Positions 26,093-36,415 of a stretch of DNA of 64,000 nt are shown here, one piece after another. Position 1 is the first letter of the stretch, and each line of letters opens with the position of its first letter. The translations under genes were made by a program, and so were the position numbers. Under the pieces are notes generated by a model. It saw only the letters and a program-made list of their open reading frames with translations, had not been told where the DNA came from and did no database searches. Source of the stretch: Actinomycetes bacterium (GTDB taxonomy: Bacteria > Actinomycetota > Acidimicrobiia > Acidimicrobiales > RAAP-2); assembly GCA_021845725.1 (NCBI GenBank), contig JAJZVL010000001.1:38126-102125 (forward strand), in the 5' to 3' direction.

Positions 26093-26596
26093 GTGCGACG
26101 GCGCCGGACGGTAGAGCAATTCGAGTTCCGCTCTCCGGCGACGGCGGCGGTTCTCGAGCAGATGCGCGTCCTTGCAGACGCGCGTGACGGCTGGATCAAC
26201 CTGCTGCCGGGCGTGCCCGAGGACGAGGTGGAGGCGGCGCCGACGGGGATCTTCTCCGCGTTCTTCGGGAACGCCCAGGCGCCGGTGAGCATGTGCACGT
26301 GGATGCCGGCGGGAAGCGCTCGTGCGAGGCCCGGCGAGCAGACCGTCGGAGTCCTCCATCCGCGGGGGCGGTACGCGGTGAGCCAGCTGAGCCGACTCGG
26401 GGTGGCCGTCCCGCCTGGCTGGCGCGTCAGCCAGGACCACGCTCGGCGTGGGCTGATCCTCCATCCGGGCCCCGAGGCCTGCGCGCCTGACATCCTCGAC
26501 TGGATGCTCAGGGCCGGAGCCGCGCTCGCAGTGGTGCCCCTCACCGGGGTGTGGCAGGCGCGTGTCTACCTGCCGCGGCAGACGTCGAGCCGTTGA
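26093..26596 (+). CDS. Hypothetical protein
   Basis: Not recognised. A 167-residue soluble protein without signal or membrane segments. Notable stretches are RSPATAAVLEQMRVLADARD, DGWINLLPGV and VPPGWRVSQDHARRGLILHP. The frame begins with a GTG at 26093 and has a weak ribosome site. It lies between the membrane-protein terminator and the repeat array in front of lon. Confidence 0.55.
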   Translation: MRRRRTVEQFEFRSPATAAVLEQMRVLADARDGWINLLPGVPEDEVEAAPTGIFSAFFGNAQAPVSMCTWMPAGSARARPGEQTVGVLHPRGRYAVSQLSRLGVAVPPGWRVSQDHARRGLILHPGPEACAPDILDWMLRAGAALAVVPLTGVWQARVYLPRQTSSR

Positions 26597-26604
26597 GCGC
26601 CTCC

Positions 26605-26698
26605 CACGCGTGCCGTCCCTGCACGCGTGCCGTCCCTGCACGCGTGGGTCCTGCACGCGTGGGTCCTCCACGCGTCGGTCCTCCAGGCGTCGGCGGAA
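26605..26698. repeat. Six imperfect tandem repeats with palindromic cores, upstream of lon
   Basis: Units start at 26605, 26622, 26639, 26654, 26669 and 26684 (periods 17, 17, 15, 15, 15). The first four carry the palindrome CACGCGTG, the fifth CACGCGTC and the sixth a degenerate CAGGCGTC; most are followed by GTCC. The array fills the gap between the hypothetical gene and lon and is about 105 bases upstream of the lon start. Confidence 0.8.
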
Positions 26699-26789
26699 TA
26701 CGACGGGGAGGCTCGAGCGTTGACAGGACAGCCGAAGTGCGGTGACCAACCGTCGCGTCGGCAACCGTAGCGATTGGAGAAGAGTTTCG

Positions 26790-29174
<2,385 letters not shown>

Positions 29175-29214
29175 GCACGCGGGGAATGCCACGAGGTAAG
29201 AGAGGATCGCAACC

Positions 29215-29463
29215 GTGGACGATGCGGAGATCATCCGTCGGATCGGGGAGCTCGCAGACGAGGAGCGCCGGCTCGAGGAGGCCCATGCGGCTGCGGCCGA
29301 AGGGCTGAACCGGGACGAGCACGCCCGGCTGGACCAGCTCCAGCGGACCCTCGACCAGCTCTGGGACCTCCTTCGTCAGCGACGGGCGCTCCGGAGCGCC
29401 GGTCGCGACCCCGACGACGCGAAGGCGCGTCCAGAAGAGACGGTCGAGCGCTACCAGCAGTGA
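29215..29463 (+). CDS. DUF2630-family small protein
   Basis: An 82-residue charged helical protein. It matches the DUF2630 pattern: IIRRIGELADEERRLEE, LNRDEHARLDQLQRTLDQLW and DLLRQRRALR, then the closing PDDAKARPEETVERYQQ. The helices suggest a coiled coil. Function is unknown; the family is widespread in actinobacteria. It begins 40 bases after lon and precedes the encapsulin cargo by about 77 bases, so it may share their transcript. Confidence 0.8.
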   Translation: MDDAEIIRRIGELADEERRLEEAHAAAAEGLNRDEHARLDQLQRTLDQLWDLLRQRRALRSAGRDPDDAKARPEETVERYQQ

Positions 29464-29540
29464 TCCACGTCACCCGGAGCGCTGCGGTCGCCGTGCGGCT
29501 ACTGTGAGCGCGGAGCCGGACCGGGGTAGGGAAGGAGCCA

Positions 29541-29933
29541 ATGGCCAACAGCGAGGGGCTGCACGAGGACAGCGCGCTCCTGCGGCCCGAGACGATCGAG
29601 CGTCACCGCGCGCTCACCTCACTCCAAGAGGAGCTGGAGGCCGTCGACTGGTACGACCAGCGTGTCGACGCCACGCAGGACGCGGAGCTCTGCGCGATCC
29701 TTGCGCACAACCGTGACGAGGAGAAGGAGCACGCGATGATGCTCCTCGAGTGGCTGCGCCGCAACGATCCGACGCTCGACGCCCACATGCGGACCTACCT
29801 GTTCACCGAGGGGCCGATCACCGGCATCGAGGCGCGTGCCGAAGCCGGGCCGGTCGGGAGCACGCCGGTCGCCGATCGGTCGCCCGCGGGTGCGGAGACG
29901 GGCTCGCTCGGCCTCGGCGCCACGCGGCCGTGA
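29541..29933 (+). CDS. Encapsulin-associated ferritin-like protein
   Basis: A 130-residue EncFtn. The half-ferritin helices hold ELEAVDWYDQRVDATQDAEL and NRDEEKEHAMMLLEWLRR; likely ferroxidase residues are Glu31, Glu61 and His64, with Trp37 and Tyr38, equivalent by memory to the Rhodospirillum rubrum residues one number higher. The protein forms decamers that oxidise Fe(II). The flexible tail ends TGSLGLGATRP, like the targeting peptide that docks cargo inside encapsulin. A strong ribosome site (GGAAGGAG) precedes the ATG, and the shell gene follows 13 bases later. Confidence 0.9.
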   Translation: MANSEGLHEDSALLRPETIERHRALTSLQEELEAVDWYDQRVDATQDAELCAILAHNRDEEKEHAMMLLEWLRRNDPTLDAHMRTYLFTEGPITGIEARAEAGPVGSTPVADRSPAGAETGSLGLGATRP

Positions 29934-29946
29934 GGAGGCTCTTGCC

Positions 29947-30744
29947 ATGAACAACCTGCTACGCGCACATGCACCGCTGACCCAAGACGCGTGGGCGCTC
30001 GTGGACGAAGAGGCGCGCCAGCGGCTCGTCCCGGCGCTCGCGGGGCGCAAGCTCGTCGACTTCTCGGGACCGCTGGGCTGGCACCACTCGGGGACGGACG
30101 TCGGACGTGCCACGCCGATCTCGGCTCCCTCGCCCGGGACCGTCGCTCGCCGCCGGGTGGTCCTCCCGCTCGTCGAGTTGCGCGCCCCCTTCGCGCTCTC
30201 GCTCGACGAGCTCGGCGACGCCGCGCGTGGCGCGCTCGACGTGGACCTCGCGACGCTCGACGAGGCGGCGCAGGCGATCGCGCAAGCCGAGAACGTCGCG
30301 CTCTTCCACGGCTGGGTCGACGCCCAGATCCGCGGGATCGCCGAGGCGTCGCCCCATGAGCCGGGGTCCCTCGGCTCCGACGTGGTCGAGTATCCCGCCC
30401 GCGTCGCCTCGGCGGTTGCGGCGCTGCTCTCCGCTGGTGTCAGCGGCCCCTACGGCCTGGCGATCGGGCCGGAGGCGTACACCGGGGTCGTGGAGATCAC
30501 CGAGCAGGGACGTCCGGTGATCGACCATCTTCGAGAGATCCTCGGGGGTCCGGTCGTTCGCGCGCCCGGCGTGAGGGGTGCGGTGGTCGTGAGCCTGCGA
30601 GGCGGGGACTTCCTCTTCGAGTCCGGGGAGGACCTCTCGGTCGGCTACGAGCGTCACGATGCGGAGATGGTCCACCTGTACCTCGAGGAGTCCTTCAGCT
30701 TCCGCATCGTCTCGCCGGACGCGGCGGTCGCGCTCCGTTCGTAG
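29947..30744 (+). CDS. Encapsulin shell protein (family 1)
   Basis: A 265-residue HK97-fold nanocompartment protein. Typical stretches are LLRAHAPLTQDAWALVDEEA, KLVDFSGPLGWHHSGTDVGR, VVLPLVELRAPFALSLDELG, AAQAIAQAENVALFHGW, GPYGLAIGPEAY and the C-terminal DLSVGYERHDAEMVHLYLEE. Shells of this type enclose enzymes carrying a C-terminal targeting peptide; here the cargo is the ferritin-like protein just upstream. Together they should store and oxidise iron away from oxidants. The ATG at 29947 begins soon after the cargo stop. Confidence 0.93.
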   Translation: MNNLLRAHAPLTQDAWALVDEEARQRLVPALAGRKLVDFSGPLGWHHSGTDVGRATPISAPSPGTVARRRVVLPLVELRAPFALSLDELGDAARGALDVDLATLDEAAQAIAQAENVALFHGWVDAQIRGIAEASPHEPGSLGSDVVEYPARVASAVAALLSAGVSGPYGLAIGPEAYTGVVEITEQGRPVIDHLREILGGPVVRAPGVRGAVVVSLRGGDFLFESGEDLSVGYERHDAEMVHLYLEESFSFRIVSPDAAVALRS

Positions 30745-30780
30745 ACAGAGCCAAAGCGCGGTCGGTGTTCGGTGAGGACG

Positions 30781-31842
30781 TCAGGGGGTCTCGAGTGTCG
30801 CGTCGATGTCGTCGGCGTCACCCCGAACCTGAGAAGCCGTGACGACAGCGCGCGTGCCCTCCTGTGCAAAGGCGGGGATCGATCCGGTCCGTGCAAGCCA
30901 GGTGGCTTCCCAGCCGGTTAGCTGGCCAGGATTTGCACAGGCACGATCTCGCTGGGCTGGCTGGCGGACGTGCTCACTGGTGTCCTCTGAAGGCGTCAGC
31001 GGCGTAGCCCTGCTGGTTCGGGCGTCTGCCCTGGCCGCGGTCCGCTCTTCGGAGTGCATCCATTGGAAGAAGACCGGTACGAAGCCTGCGATGGACGACA
31101 GCTCGACGGAGATCCACAGCATCGCGCCGCCGGCATGCGTGCTTGCCAGGCTGTACATCGAAGCGATCGGGCGTGATTGCCCGAGGATCGCGACCCCGAG
31201 AAAGGTCTCGGGGGCAGCGCCGATCAAGAGGTTGGCCATCCTCGCGCCATAGCCCATCTTCCAGTGCACGATGGGGTCGAGACCGACCATGGGCCACCAG
31301 TAGAGCGTGCCGCCGAGGAGGAACGTGACGTTGAAGACATCCATGATCGCCATGTCGTGCATGGCGATGTTGATGAGCGACGTCATGAAGAATGCGAACA
31401 TCGCTCCGAAGTAGAGGAACCACACGGGGACCGGATGGGTGAGCACGGCGAACGGACGGGAGCGCAGGATCGCCAACCAGCGCAGCTTGGTCTTGCGGTT
31501 GGCAGCCTGCAGCAGCAGCGTGGACGGAGCGCCGAGCGCGAGCAGGGGCGGAGCCACCACCATGAGGAGCAGGTGTTGGATGACGTGCGCCTGGAAGTAG
31601 GTGCTCGTGAACGTCGCGATCGGTGACTGGATCGCGAGATCGATTGCCGCGAGCCCCCCGAGGAACGGGATCGTTCGCCTGGCTGGCCAGGTGCGGCCTC
31701 GTGCGGCGAGCGCCCAGATTCCCTGAAGGTAGAAGTATGCGAGGGCGAGCAGCACGCCGACCGTGACGAGCGGGAACGGCCCGCGCTGCCAGTCGGTGAG
31801 GGCGTTGTGGAGGGTGAACGCGACGGGGGTCATCGATGGCAT
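30781..31842 (-). CDS. CtaG-like cytochrome c oxidase assembly membrane protein
   Basis: A 353-residue polytopic protein of the Caa3-type CtaG family. Conserved pieces include YFQAHVIQHLLLMVVAPPLL, FLLGGTLYWWPMVGLDPI, and HWKMGYGARMANLLIGA, with histidines that fit copper handling. The hydrophobic part ends near VPVFFQWMHSEE; the last ~100 residues are hydrophilic and may not all be conserved. It is the last gene of the minus-strand operon, beginning 5 bases after the anti-sigma-like gene. It probably helps insert copper into a terminal oxidase. Confidence 0.82.
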   Translation of the reverse strand: MPSMTPVAFTLHNALTDWQRGPFPLVTVGVLLALAYFYLQGIWALAARGRTWPARRTIPFLGGLAAIDLAIQSPIATFTSTYFQAHVIQHLLLMVVAPPLLALGAPSTLLLQAANRKTKLRWLAILRSRPFAVLTHPVPVWFLYFGAMFAFFMTSLINIAMHDMAIMDVFNVTFLLGGTLYWWPMVGLDPIVHWKMGYGARMANLLIGAAPETFLGVAILGQSRPIASMYSLASTHAGGAMLWISVELSSIAGFVPVFFQWMHSEERTAARADARTSRATPLTPSEDTSEHVRQPAQRDRACANPGQLTGWEATWLARTGSIPAFAQEGTRAVVTASQVRGDADDIDATLETP

Positions 31843-31847
31843 GGCGG

Positions 31848-32369
31848 TCAGTACCCGGGCCAGACGTGATGTCGGAGAAGGGAGCTGATGCACCCGTTCG
31901 AGACGAGGTGAGGGGAGAGGTGTGGGTGGGCGCCGACGCCTCCTGCCGCGAGGACGATCATCGCCGCCACGCCAGGAGCGACCGCCATGGCCGACCGTGC
32001 GAGGCGGTGGCGGTCCCGCCGATGCTGACGCCCGGATGGCCCGTGACCCGCGTCCGTGGCGATCGCGTCGGGGTGCGCTGACCCGTGCTGCGCTGACACG
32101 GGGCCAGCTGGCAAGAGGAGGGCCATCTGGGCCGCAAGGCCATCGGGCGCAGGGCGCTGTGCCCGCAGCCGTGCTCGACGTGACAGGCCGGTGAGCTCGG
32201 AGTGGAACCTCCCGCAGGCCTCGCAGCTCATGACGTGCTCGGCGAGGAGCGTGGCGCTCATCGCGTACGGTTCCCCGTCGAACTGGGCTGAGATCGCTTC
32301 TCGGGCAGCATCGCAGGCGATGATCGCCCGCCCCGCCACGCGAGCTGTCCGCCGCGGCAGGCCGATCAT
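31848..32369 (-). CDS. Zinc-finger anti-sigma-like membrane protein
   Basis: A 173-residue protein. The N-terminal cytoplasmic part has the zf-HC2 pattern with the ligands in LLAEHVMSCEACGRFHSELT (HxxxCxxC). A hydrophobic segment follows at SAMAVAPGVAAMIVLAAGGV and the short external end is His-rich (HPHLSPHLVSNG). Such proteins hold ECF sigma factors at the membrane. The ECF gene divergent from this operon (35663) is the natural partner. Its ATG overlaps the lipoprotein stop. Confidence 0.68.
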   Translation of the reverse strand: MIGLPRRTARVAGRAIIACDAAREAISAQFDGEPYAMSATLLAEHVMSCEACGRFHSELTGLSRRARLRAQRPAPDGLAAQMALLLPAGPVSAQHGSAHPDAIATDAGHGPSGRQHRRDRHRLARSAMAVAPGVAAMIVLAAGGVGAHPHLSPHLVSNGCISSLLRHHVWPGY

Positions 32370-33589
32370 GGGTTCGAGGATCCGAACTGGATCGGGACGT
32401 GGAGGACCTGGATCTCGCTCCATCGATCCGACGCGGGGCGATCCGATGCGGGGAGGAGCTGCCACACGGTGAGGACGGTACCGTGCACCGCGAGCGCGTT
32501 GGCACCGCCGCCTGTCGGGTAGGCGATGGTGGCCGTGTCGGGTGGAGGGGCAGGGAGCGGGTGCCACGTGCCCGCGGGCTCGCCGACGGTGTCGAGCTGC
32601 TGGTCGCCCTTCCGTCCTGCGAGCAATGCGAAGATGCCGCCTCCCGCAGTCGGGCCGTAGGAGACGAGACGCTGGCCGTGCGCGACGTGGAGGGGCAACG
32701 AGTCCTGCCAGCTCGTTCCGTCGGCCGTCCACGAGGCGATCAGCTCGGTCTGGTGGTGCCCGGAGAGACCGAGCAGCGCGACGAGACCGGTCCGCACGGG
32801 GTCCAAGCCCAAGACGGCGACCAGATCGTGGGAAAGGGGTGGGGAAAGGTGTGGGCCGACGAAGGCGAGGTCCTCCGCGTGGTCGGTGAAGAGCCCGGCG
32901 CGGCCGGGCCTCGCGCATGCCGCTCCGATGACGACCGTCCCACGCACGAAGCCGACGGCGCTGATGCCTCTGGGGCTGCACGCTGCAGCGTGCGGGGCCG
33001 AGTCGAGCACCGATGCGGTGACGAGGGGCTTCCACGACGACAGATCGACCATGCTCGTGAAGACCTCGTCGCCGTGCCGGCCACGGGCGGCGATCGCCAG
33101 GGCCCGGCCACCGGGGCCGATCGCGAAGGCGTTGGGTGCAGGCACCATCTCGTGGTCGAAGAGTCCTGCGGACCACGAGTGCCCTGAGTTGGCGGTCGAG
33201 ACGATCGGAGTGAACGTGAGGTCGTAGGAGGGGAGGATGCCGACGGCCACGTCGTCGGGAGGCGACGTTGCGAGCACGAGGCCGCCGTTGGTCGCCGTTG
33301 CGGTCGGCTCGACCTCGTCGGTCCAGGCCACCGCGCCCAGAGGCCGGTGGAGGAGCTGCCAGAACGTGTCGAGCGGGTGGTCGAGATGGCCCATTGCGAC
33401 CGTCGCCCACGTGCCACCGGCGGTGCGGGCCCAGGTGGCGAGGGCAGTCGGTGATGGGGGGATCGAGGAAGGGGCGTCAGTAGTCGGGACGCTGCTCGCG
33501 CAACCGGCGAGCGCGAGCGCCATGACAGCCAGGCTCAGACCGACCCCAGCGCGGCGGAGTGCGCCGCGGGCACGCAGTGTGCGGCTCAC
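32366..33589 (-). CDS. Secreted lipoprotein of unknown function
   Basis: A 407-residue lipoprotein. The signal peptide ends in LAVMALALAGCASS (lipobox LALAGC). The mature part is Gly/Ser/Thr-rich with repeating beta-strand patterns such as FAIGPGGRALAIAARGRHGD and LVALLGLSGHHQTELIASW, suggesting a beta-propeller-like fold (inference). GTG at 33589 overlaps the upstream stop (GTGA), and its own stop overlaps the anti-sigma-like start. In this operon it may work with oxidase assembly on the outside of the membrane. Confidence 0.65.
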   Translation of the reverse strand: MSRTLRARGALRRAGVGLSLAVMALALAGCASSVPTTDAPSSIPPSPTALATWARTAGGTWATVAMGHLDHPLDTFWQLLHRPLGAVAWTDEVEPTATATNGGLVLATSPPDDVAVGILPSYDLTFTPIVSTANSGHSWSAGLFDHEMVPAPNAFAIGPGGRALAIAARGRHGDEVFTSMVDLSSWKPLVTASVLDSAPHAAACSPRGISAVGFVRGTVVIGAACARPGRAGLFTDHAEDLAFVGPHLSPPLSHDLVAVLGLDPVRTGLVALLGLSGHHQTELIASWTADGTSWQDSLPLHVAHGQRLVSYGPTAGGGIFALLAGRKGDQQLDTVGEPAGTWHPLPAPPPDTATIAYPTGGGANALAVHGTVLTVWQLLPASDRPASDRWSEIQVLHVPIQFGSSNP

Positions 33590-35439
33590 GACGAGGCGAC
33601 GACCTTGTCGATCGTGTCGGCCAGCGTGGCCGAGAACGACGATTGCGTCGCTTCCGAGGCTGGTCCGGGGTCGGTGTCGAGGACGTACCGGATGCGTCCC
33701 TCTGGGTTGATGATCAGCGCGAACTCGCTGTGGGCGATCATCGCGCCGCCTGGCAGGTATTGGCTCACCATCCCGAAGGCATGCCATGCGTGCTCGAGCT
33801 GCGCGAGGGACGACCCCGTGAGGTAGAACCAGTTGCGAAGCGTGGTGAGCTGTTCTTGCCGGTCGAAGGCCCGGAGGAACTCGGGCGCGATGAACCGCGG
33901 ATTGCCGTTGATGGCGACGAGGTCGACCAGGCTGCTGCGCCACCCGAGCAGACGATCGGCGATGCGGAATTCCTGGGCGATGATCGGACACGCGGAGATG
34001 CAGGTGTCGTCGAGCTGGGTGATGACGACCGTCTTTCCGGAGAAGCTCGCGAGCGATATGGGCTTGCCGTACTGGTCGATGAGCCGGAAGGCCGGCGCCG
34101 GGGCGTTCTCGGCTTGCGGCGCGCCGTTGATCGCCTGGGTGAGCAGCGGGTCGGCGCTGGGCTGGGTGGCGGCTGCCGCCATCGGGACGGCGCCGACGAG
34201 GATCACCCCGATCGCCCCGAGCGCGGCGATCGACCGGAATGCGTAGCTGGGGCTCACGCGCAGGCGTTGGCGCCAGGAGACCTTGGCAGCTCGTGCGGAG
34301 GCGATGGAGACGACCGTCTCGCCGTCGACGGCCGGCGCACGGGTGAGGGCGACGTAGCCCGCGAGGAAGATGAGGGCCATGGGGATCATGCTGTTCGGGT
34401 CCGTGCCGACCCCTCCCATGAAGCCGAGGTCCTCGACGAGGACCCAGTCCGCGAGGCACAGCACCATGCCGCCGATCACCCCCAGTCGGACGACACGGGG
34501 TTGGCGGGCGAGAAATGCAGCCCCGATCGCTGCGAGCGCGACGACGACGAAGAGGTTGACCGCCCATCCATGCGCAGCGGCGACGCTGCCGAACGCTGCA
34601 ACCGATGAGGCGAGCGGGTGGGGCTGGGGGGTCTTGGCCATTGTCCGGACCATCCTCGTCAGCGTGCCGCCGCGGCCATCGAGCCCAGGCCTGCCGTGCC
34701 AGAAGCCGCGCCCTGGCCAGGCCTGGAGGACGGCCATGCCGATGAAGAAGGCCCCCATCATCCAGAGGACGGCCCGACCGAGGCGCAGCCCTGCCCAGGC
34801 GCGTTCGGGCAGCGCGACGAGGGCACCGGCGGCGCAGTAGAAGAGCACTGCTCCAGGAGCTCCGAAGAGCCAGGTGAGCCCGGGTGCGAAGATCTGGCCG
34901 AAGGCCTCCCCGAACACCCAGACGACGAGGCCCCAGACGACGCTCGCCATCCCGCCGAGGCGGGACCAGTTGCCTCGAGGGGCTGCGAGCAGCCACGCGC
35001 CGATGCCGATCTGGATCCACACTGCCGCCGACGGTGCAGAGATCGGGTGGTAGCTCCAGATCGTGGCCATCGTGTTGTCGAGGTGCTGCACCCAGGACGG
35101 CGATGAGGCTGCCGCCGGCCGGATGACCTGAGGAGCCATGCCGAGGGGCATCGAGGACTGCGCCTGGAGGATGCCGTCGAAGATCCAGATGATCCCGAAG
35201 GACACCCGGAGGAGCTTGCGCGCAGCGGGCTCGGCGTCCGTGTAGAGCGAGGTCGGCAGATGGGTGCTGCCGTCGGTCGCATTGACCTCGCGCAGCTGTC
35301 GGGCTCGCAGCACGTTCCACGCCACCAGGACGACGGCCAGGATCGCCAGGACGACCAGGCCCTCGTGGAGGAGCTCCCGGTGGAATGCCGAGACGATCGT
35401 CGGGTTGTCGCTGCTCAACCCGGTGTGCATTCCTGGCAC
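33586..35439 (-). CDS. Membrane protein fused to a SCO1/SenC domain
   Basis: A 617-residue protein in two parts. Residues 25-420 hold about ten hydrophobic segments (for example AAPRGNWSRLGGMASVVWGL), with a DoxX-like look that I cannot assign firmly. Residues ~445-617 are a thioredoxin-fold SCO domain with the copper-binding CxxxC at Cys480 and Cys484 (DDTCISACPI) and a C-terminal region with HSEFALIINPEGRIRYVLD. SCO proteins deliver copper to the CuA site of cytochrome oxidase. They are normally a single-helix protein, so the fusion is unusual. GTG at 35439 has GGGAGG 9 bases before it. Confidence 0.75.
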   Translation of the reverse strand: MPGMHTGLSSDNPTIVSAFHRELLHEGLVVLAILAVVLVAWNVLRARQLREVNATDGSTHLPTSLYTDAEPAARKLLRVSFGIIWIFDGILQAQSSMPLGMAPQVIRPAAASSPSWVQHLDNTMATIWSYHPISAPSAAVWIQIGIGAWLLAAPRGNWSRLGGMASVVWGLVVWVFGEAFGQIFAPGLTWLFGAPGAVLFYCAAGALVALPERAWAGLRLGRAVLWMMGAFFIGMAVLQAWPGRGFWHGRPGLDGRGGTLTRMVRTMAKTPQPHPLASSVAAFGSVAAAHGWAVNLFVVVALAAIGAAFLARQPRVVRLGVIGGMVLCLADWVLVEDLGFMGGVGTDPNSMIPMALIFLAGYVALTRAPAVDGETVVSIASARAAKVSWRQRLRVSPSYAFRSIAALGAIGVILVGAVPMAAAATQPSADPLLTQAINGAPQAENAPAPAFRLIDQYGKPISLASFSGKTVVITQLDDTCISACPIIAQEFRIADRLLGWRSSLVDLVAINGNPRFIAPEFLRAFDRQEQLTTLRNWFYLTGSSLAQLEHAWHAFGMVSQYLPGGAMIAHSEFALIINPEGRIRYVLDTDPGPASEATQSSFSATLADTIDKVVASS

Positions 35440-35662
35440 GGCGGACCACCTCCCTTCTCTTCCTTCTCTTCGTTCCAGACGATCACCGCGGGGCCATCCT
35501 CCAGTGGACCCACCCCACGCCGCGCTGCGACGTGCGACTCGGCACCCGTCGGGCGCACGCTCAGGTAGTCGTCCGGGGCACCCGGATTTCTCCGGTTCTC
35601 CGGGCTCGATCCTGGCGAGTGCGGGCGTCCGGCCGACTGGAGGGTCCTCGCCGCGACTGCGT

Positions 35663-36226
35663 ATGGTGAGCGACGTGGACGCGCTGACTCGCATGGCGCT
35701 CCGAGCCAGGACAGGCGACGGCGACGCCCTGGAGTCGCTGGTGGACGGCACCTACGAGCACGTGTGGTGCCTCTGCGCCTCGCTGGTCGACCGCGAGAGC
35801 GCCGACGACCTCGCCCAGGACACGTACCTGCGAGTCGTGCGCGCGTTGGCGCAGTTCCGTGCGGACGCGTCCGCACGCACCTGGCTCCTCGCCATCGCTC
35901 GCAGAGCGTGCATGGACGAGCTCCGTCGCCGGAGCCGTCGCAGACGCCGCGACCAGGCCATCCAGATGACCACGGTGGGGCGTGCGCGCGTCGGTGCGGA
36001 CGCCAGCGTCGTACCCGTCGTGGCGGACATGGTCGACCGCCTCGAGCCGGGCAGGCGGCTCGCCTTCGTCCTCACCCAGGTGATCGGGCTCACCTACGAC
36101 GAGGCAGCCGAGGTGTGCGAATGCCCGCCGGGAACGATCCGCTCGAGAGTGGCACGAGCGCGCGAGGATCTTCTCGGGATGTCGAGGGGCCGGACCTCGA
36201 TGGATCGGTCCGCACCGCCCGCGTGA
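35663..36226 (+). CDS. ECF sigma factor (SigC-like)
   Basis: A 187-residue two-domain sigma factor. Region 2 has DALESLVDGTYEHVWCLCAS, ADDLAQDTYLRVVRALAQF and ARTWLLAIARRACMDELRR. Region 4 is LAFVLTQVIGLTYDEAAEVC followed by PPGTIRSRVARAREDLL. The short linker and the Cys-containing DEAAEVCECPPGTIRSRV fit the SigC-like group, known in mycobacteria for copper-related control. It is divergent from the SCO-fusion operon, which encodes a zinc-finger anti-sigma-like protein, so it probably drives that operon. ATG at 35663, GTG at 35666 also possible. Confidence 0.85.
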   Translation: MVSDVDALTRMALRARTGDGDALESLVDGTYEHVWCLCASLVDRESADDLAQDTYLRVVRALAQFRADASARTWLLAIARRACMDELRRRSRRRRRDQAIQMTTVGRARVGADASVVPVVADMVDRLEPGRRLAFVLTQVIGLTYDEAAEVCECPPGTIRSRVARAREDLLGMSRGRTSMDRSAPPA

Positions 36227-36415
36227 CGTCGGCGGGGAGCGCGGTTGGTGCCGCTCGCTTCGCGCCGGCCCGTCGACAGCCGGGCCGTGTGCGCGCGACA
36301 ATCACTGCCGGTCGGGACCAACGCCTCTAGTGGCATTGCCGCTGTTCCTGCACGCTGTCGATGAGCAGGGACGCACGGATCACCGACGCCGTCGGACAGC
36401 CTACGAGGAGGCCCA

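Noticed and set aside
26605..26698. Possible CRISPR array or replication origin iterons
   Set aside because: No spacers; no dnaA, repA or parAB genes nearby. Kept only as a regulatory repeat array.
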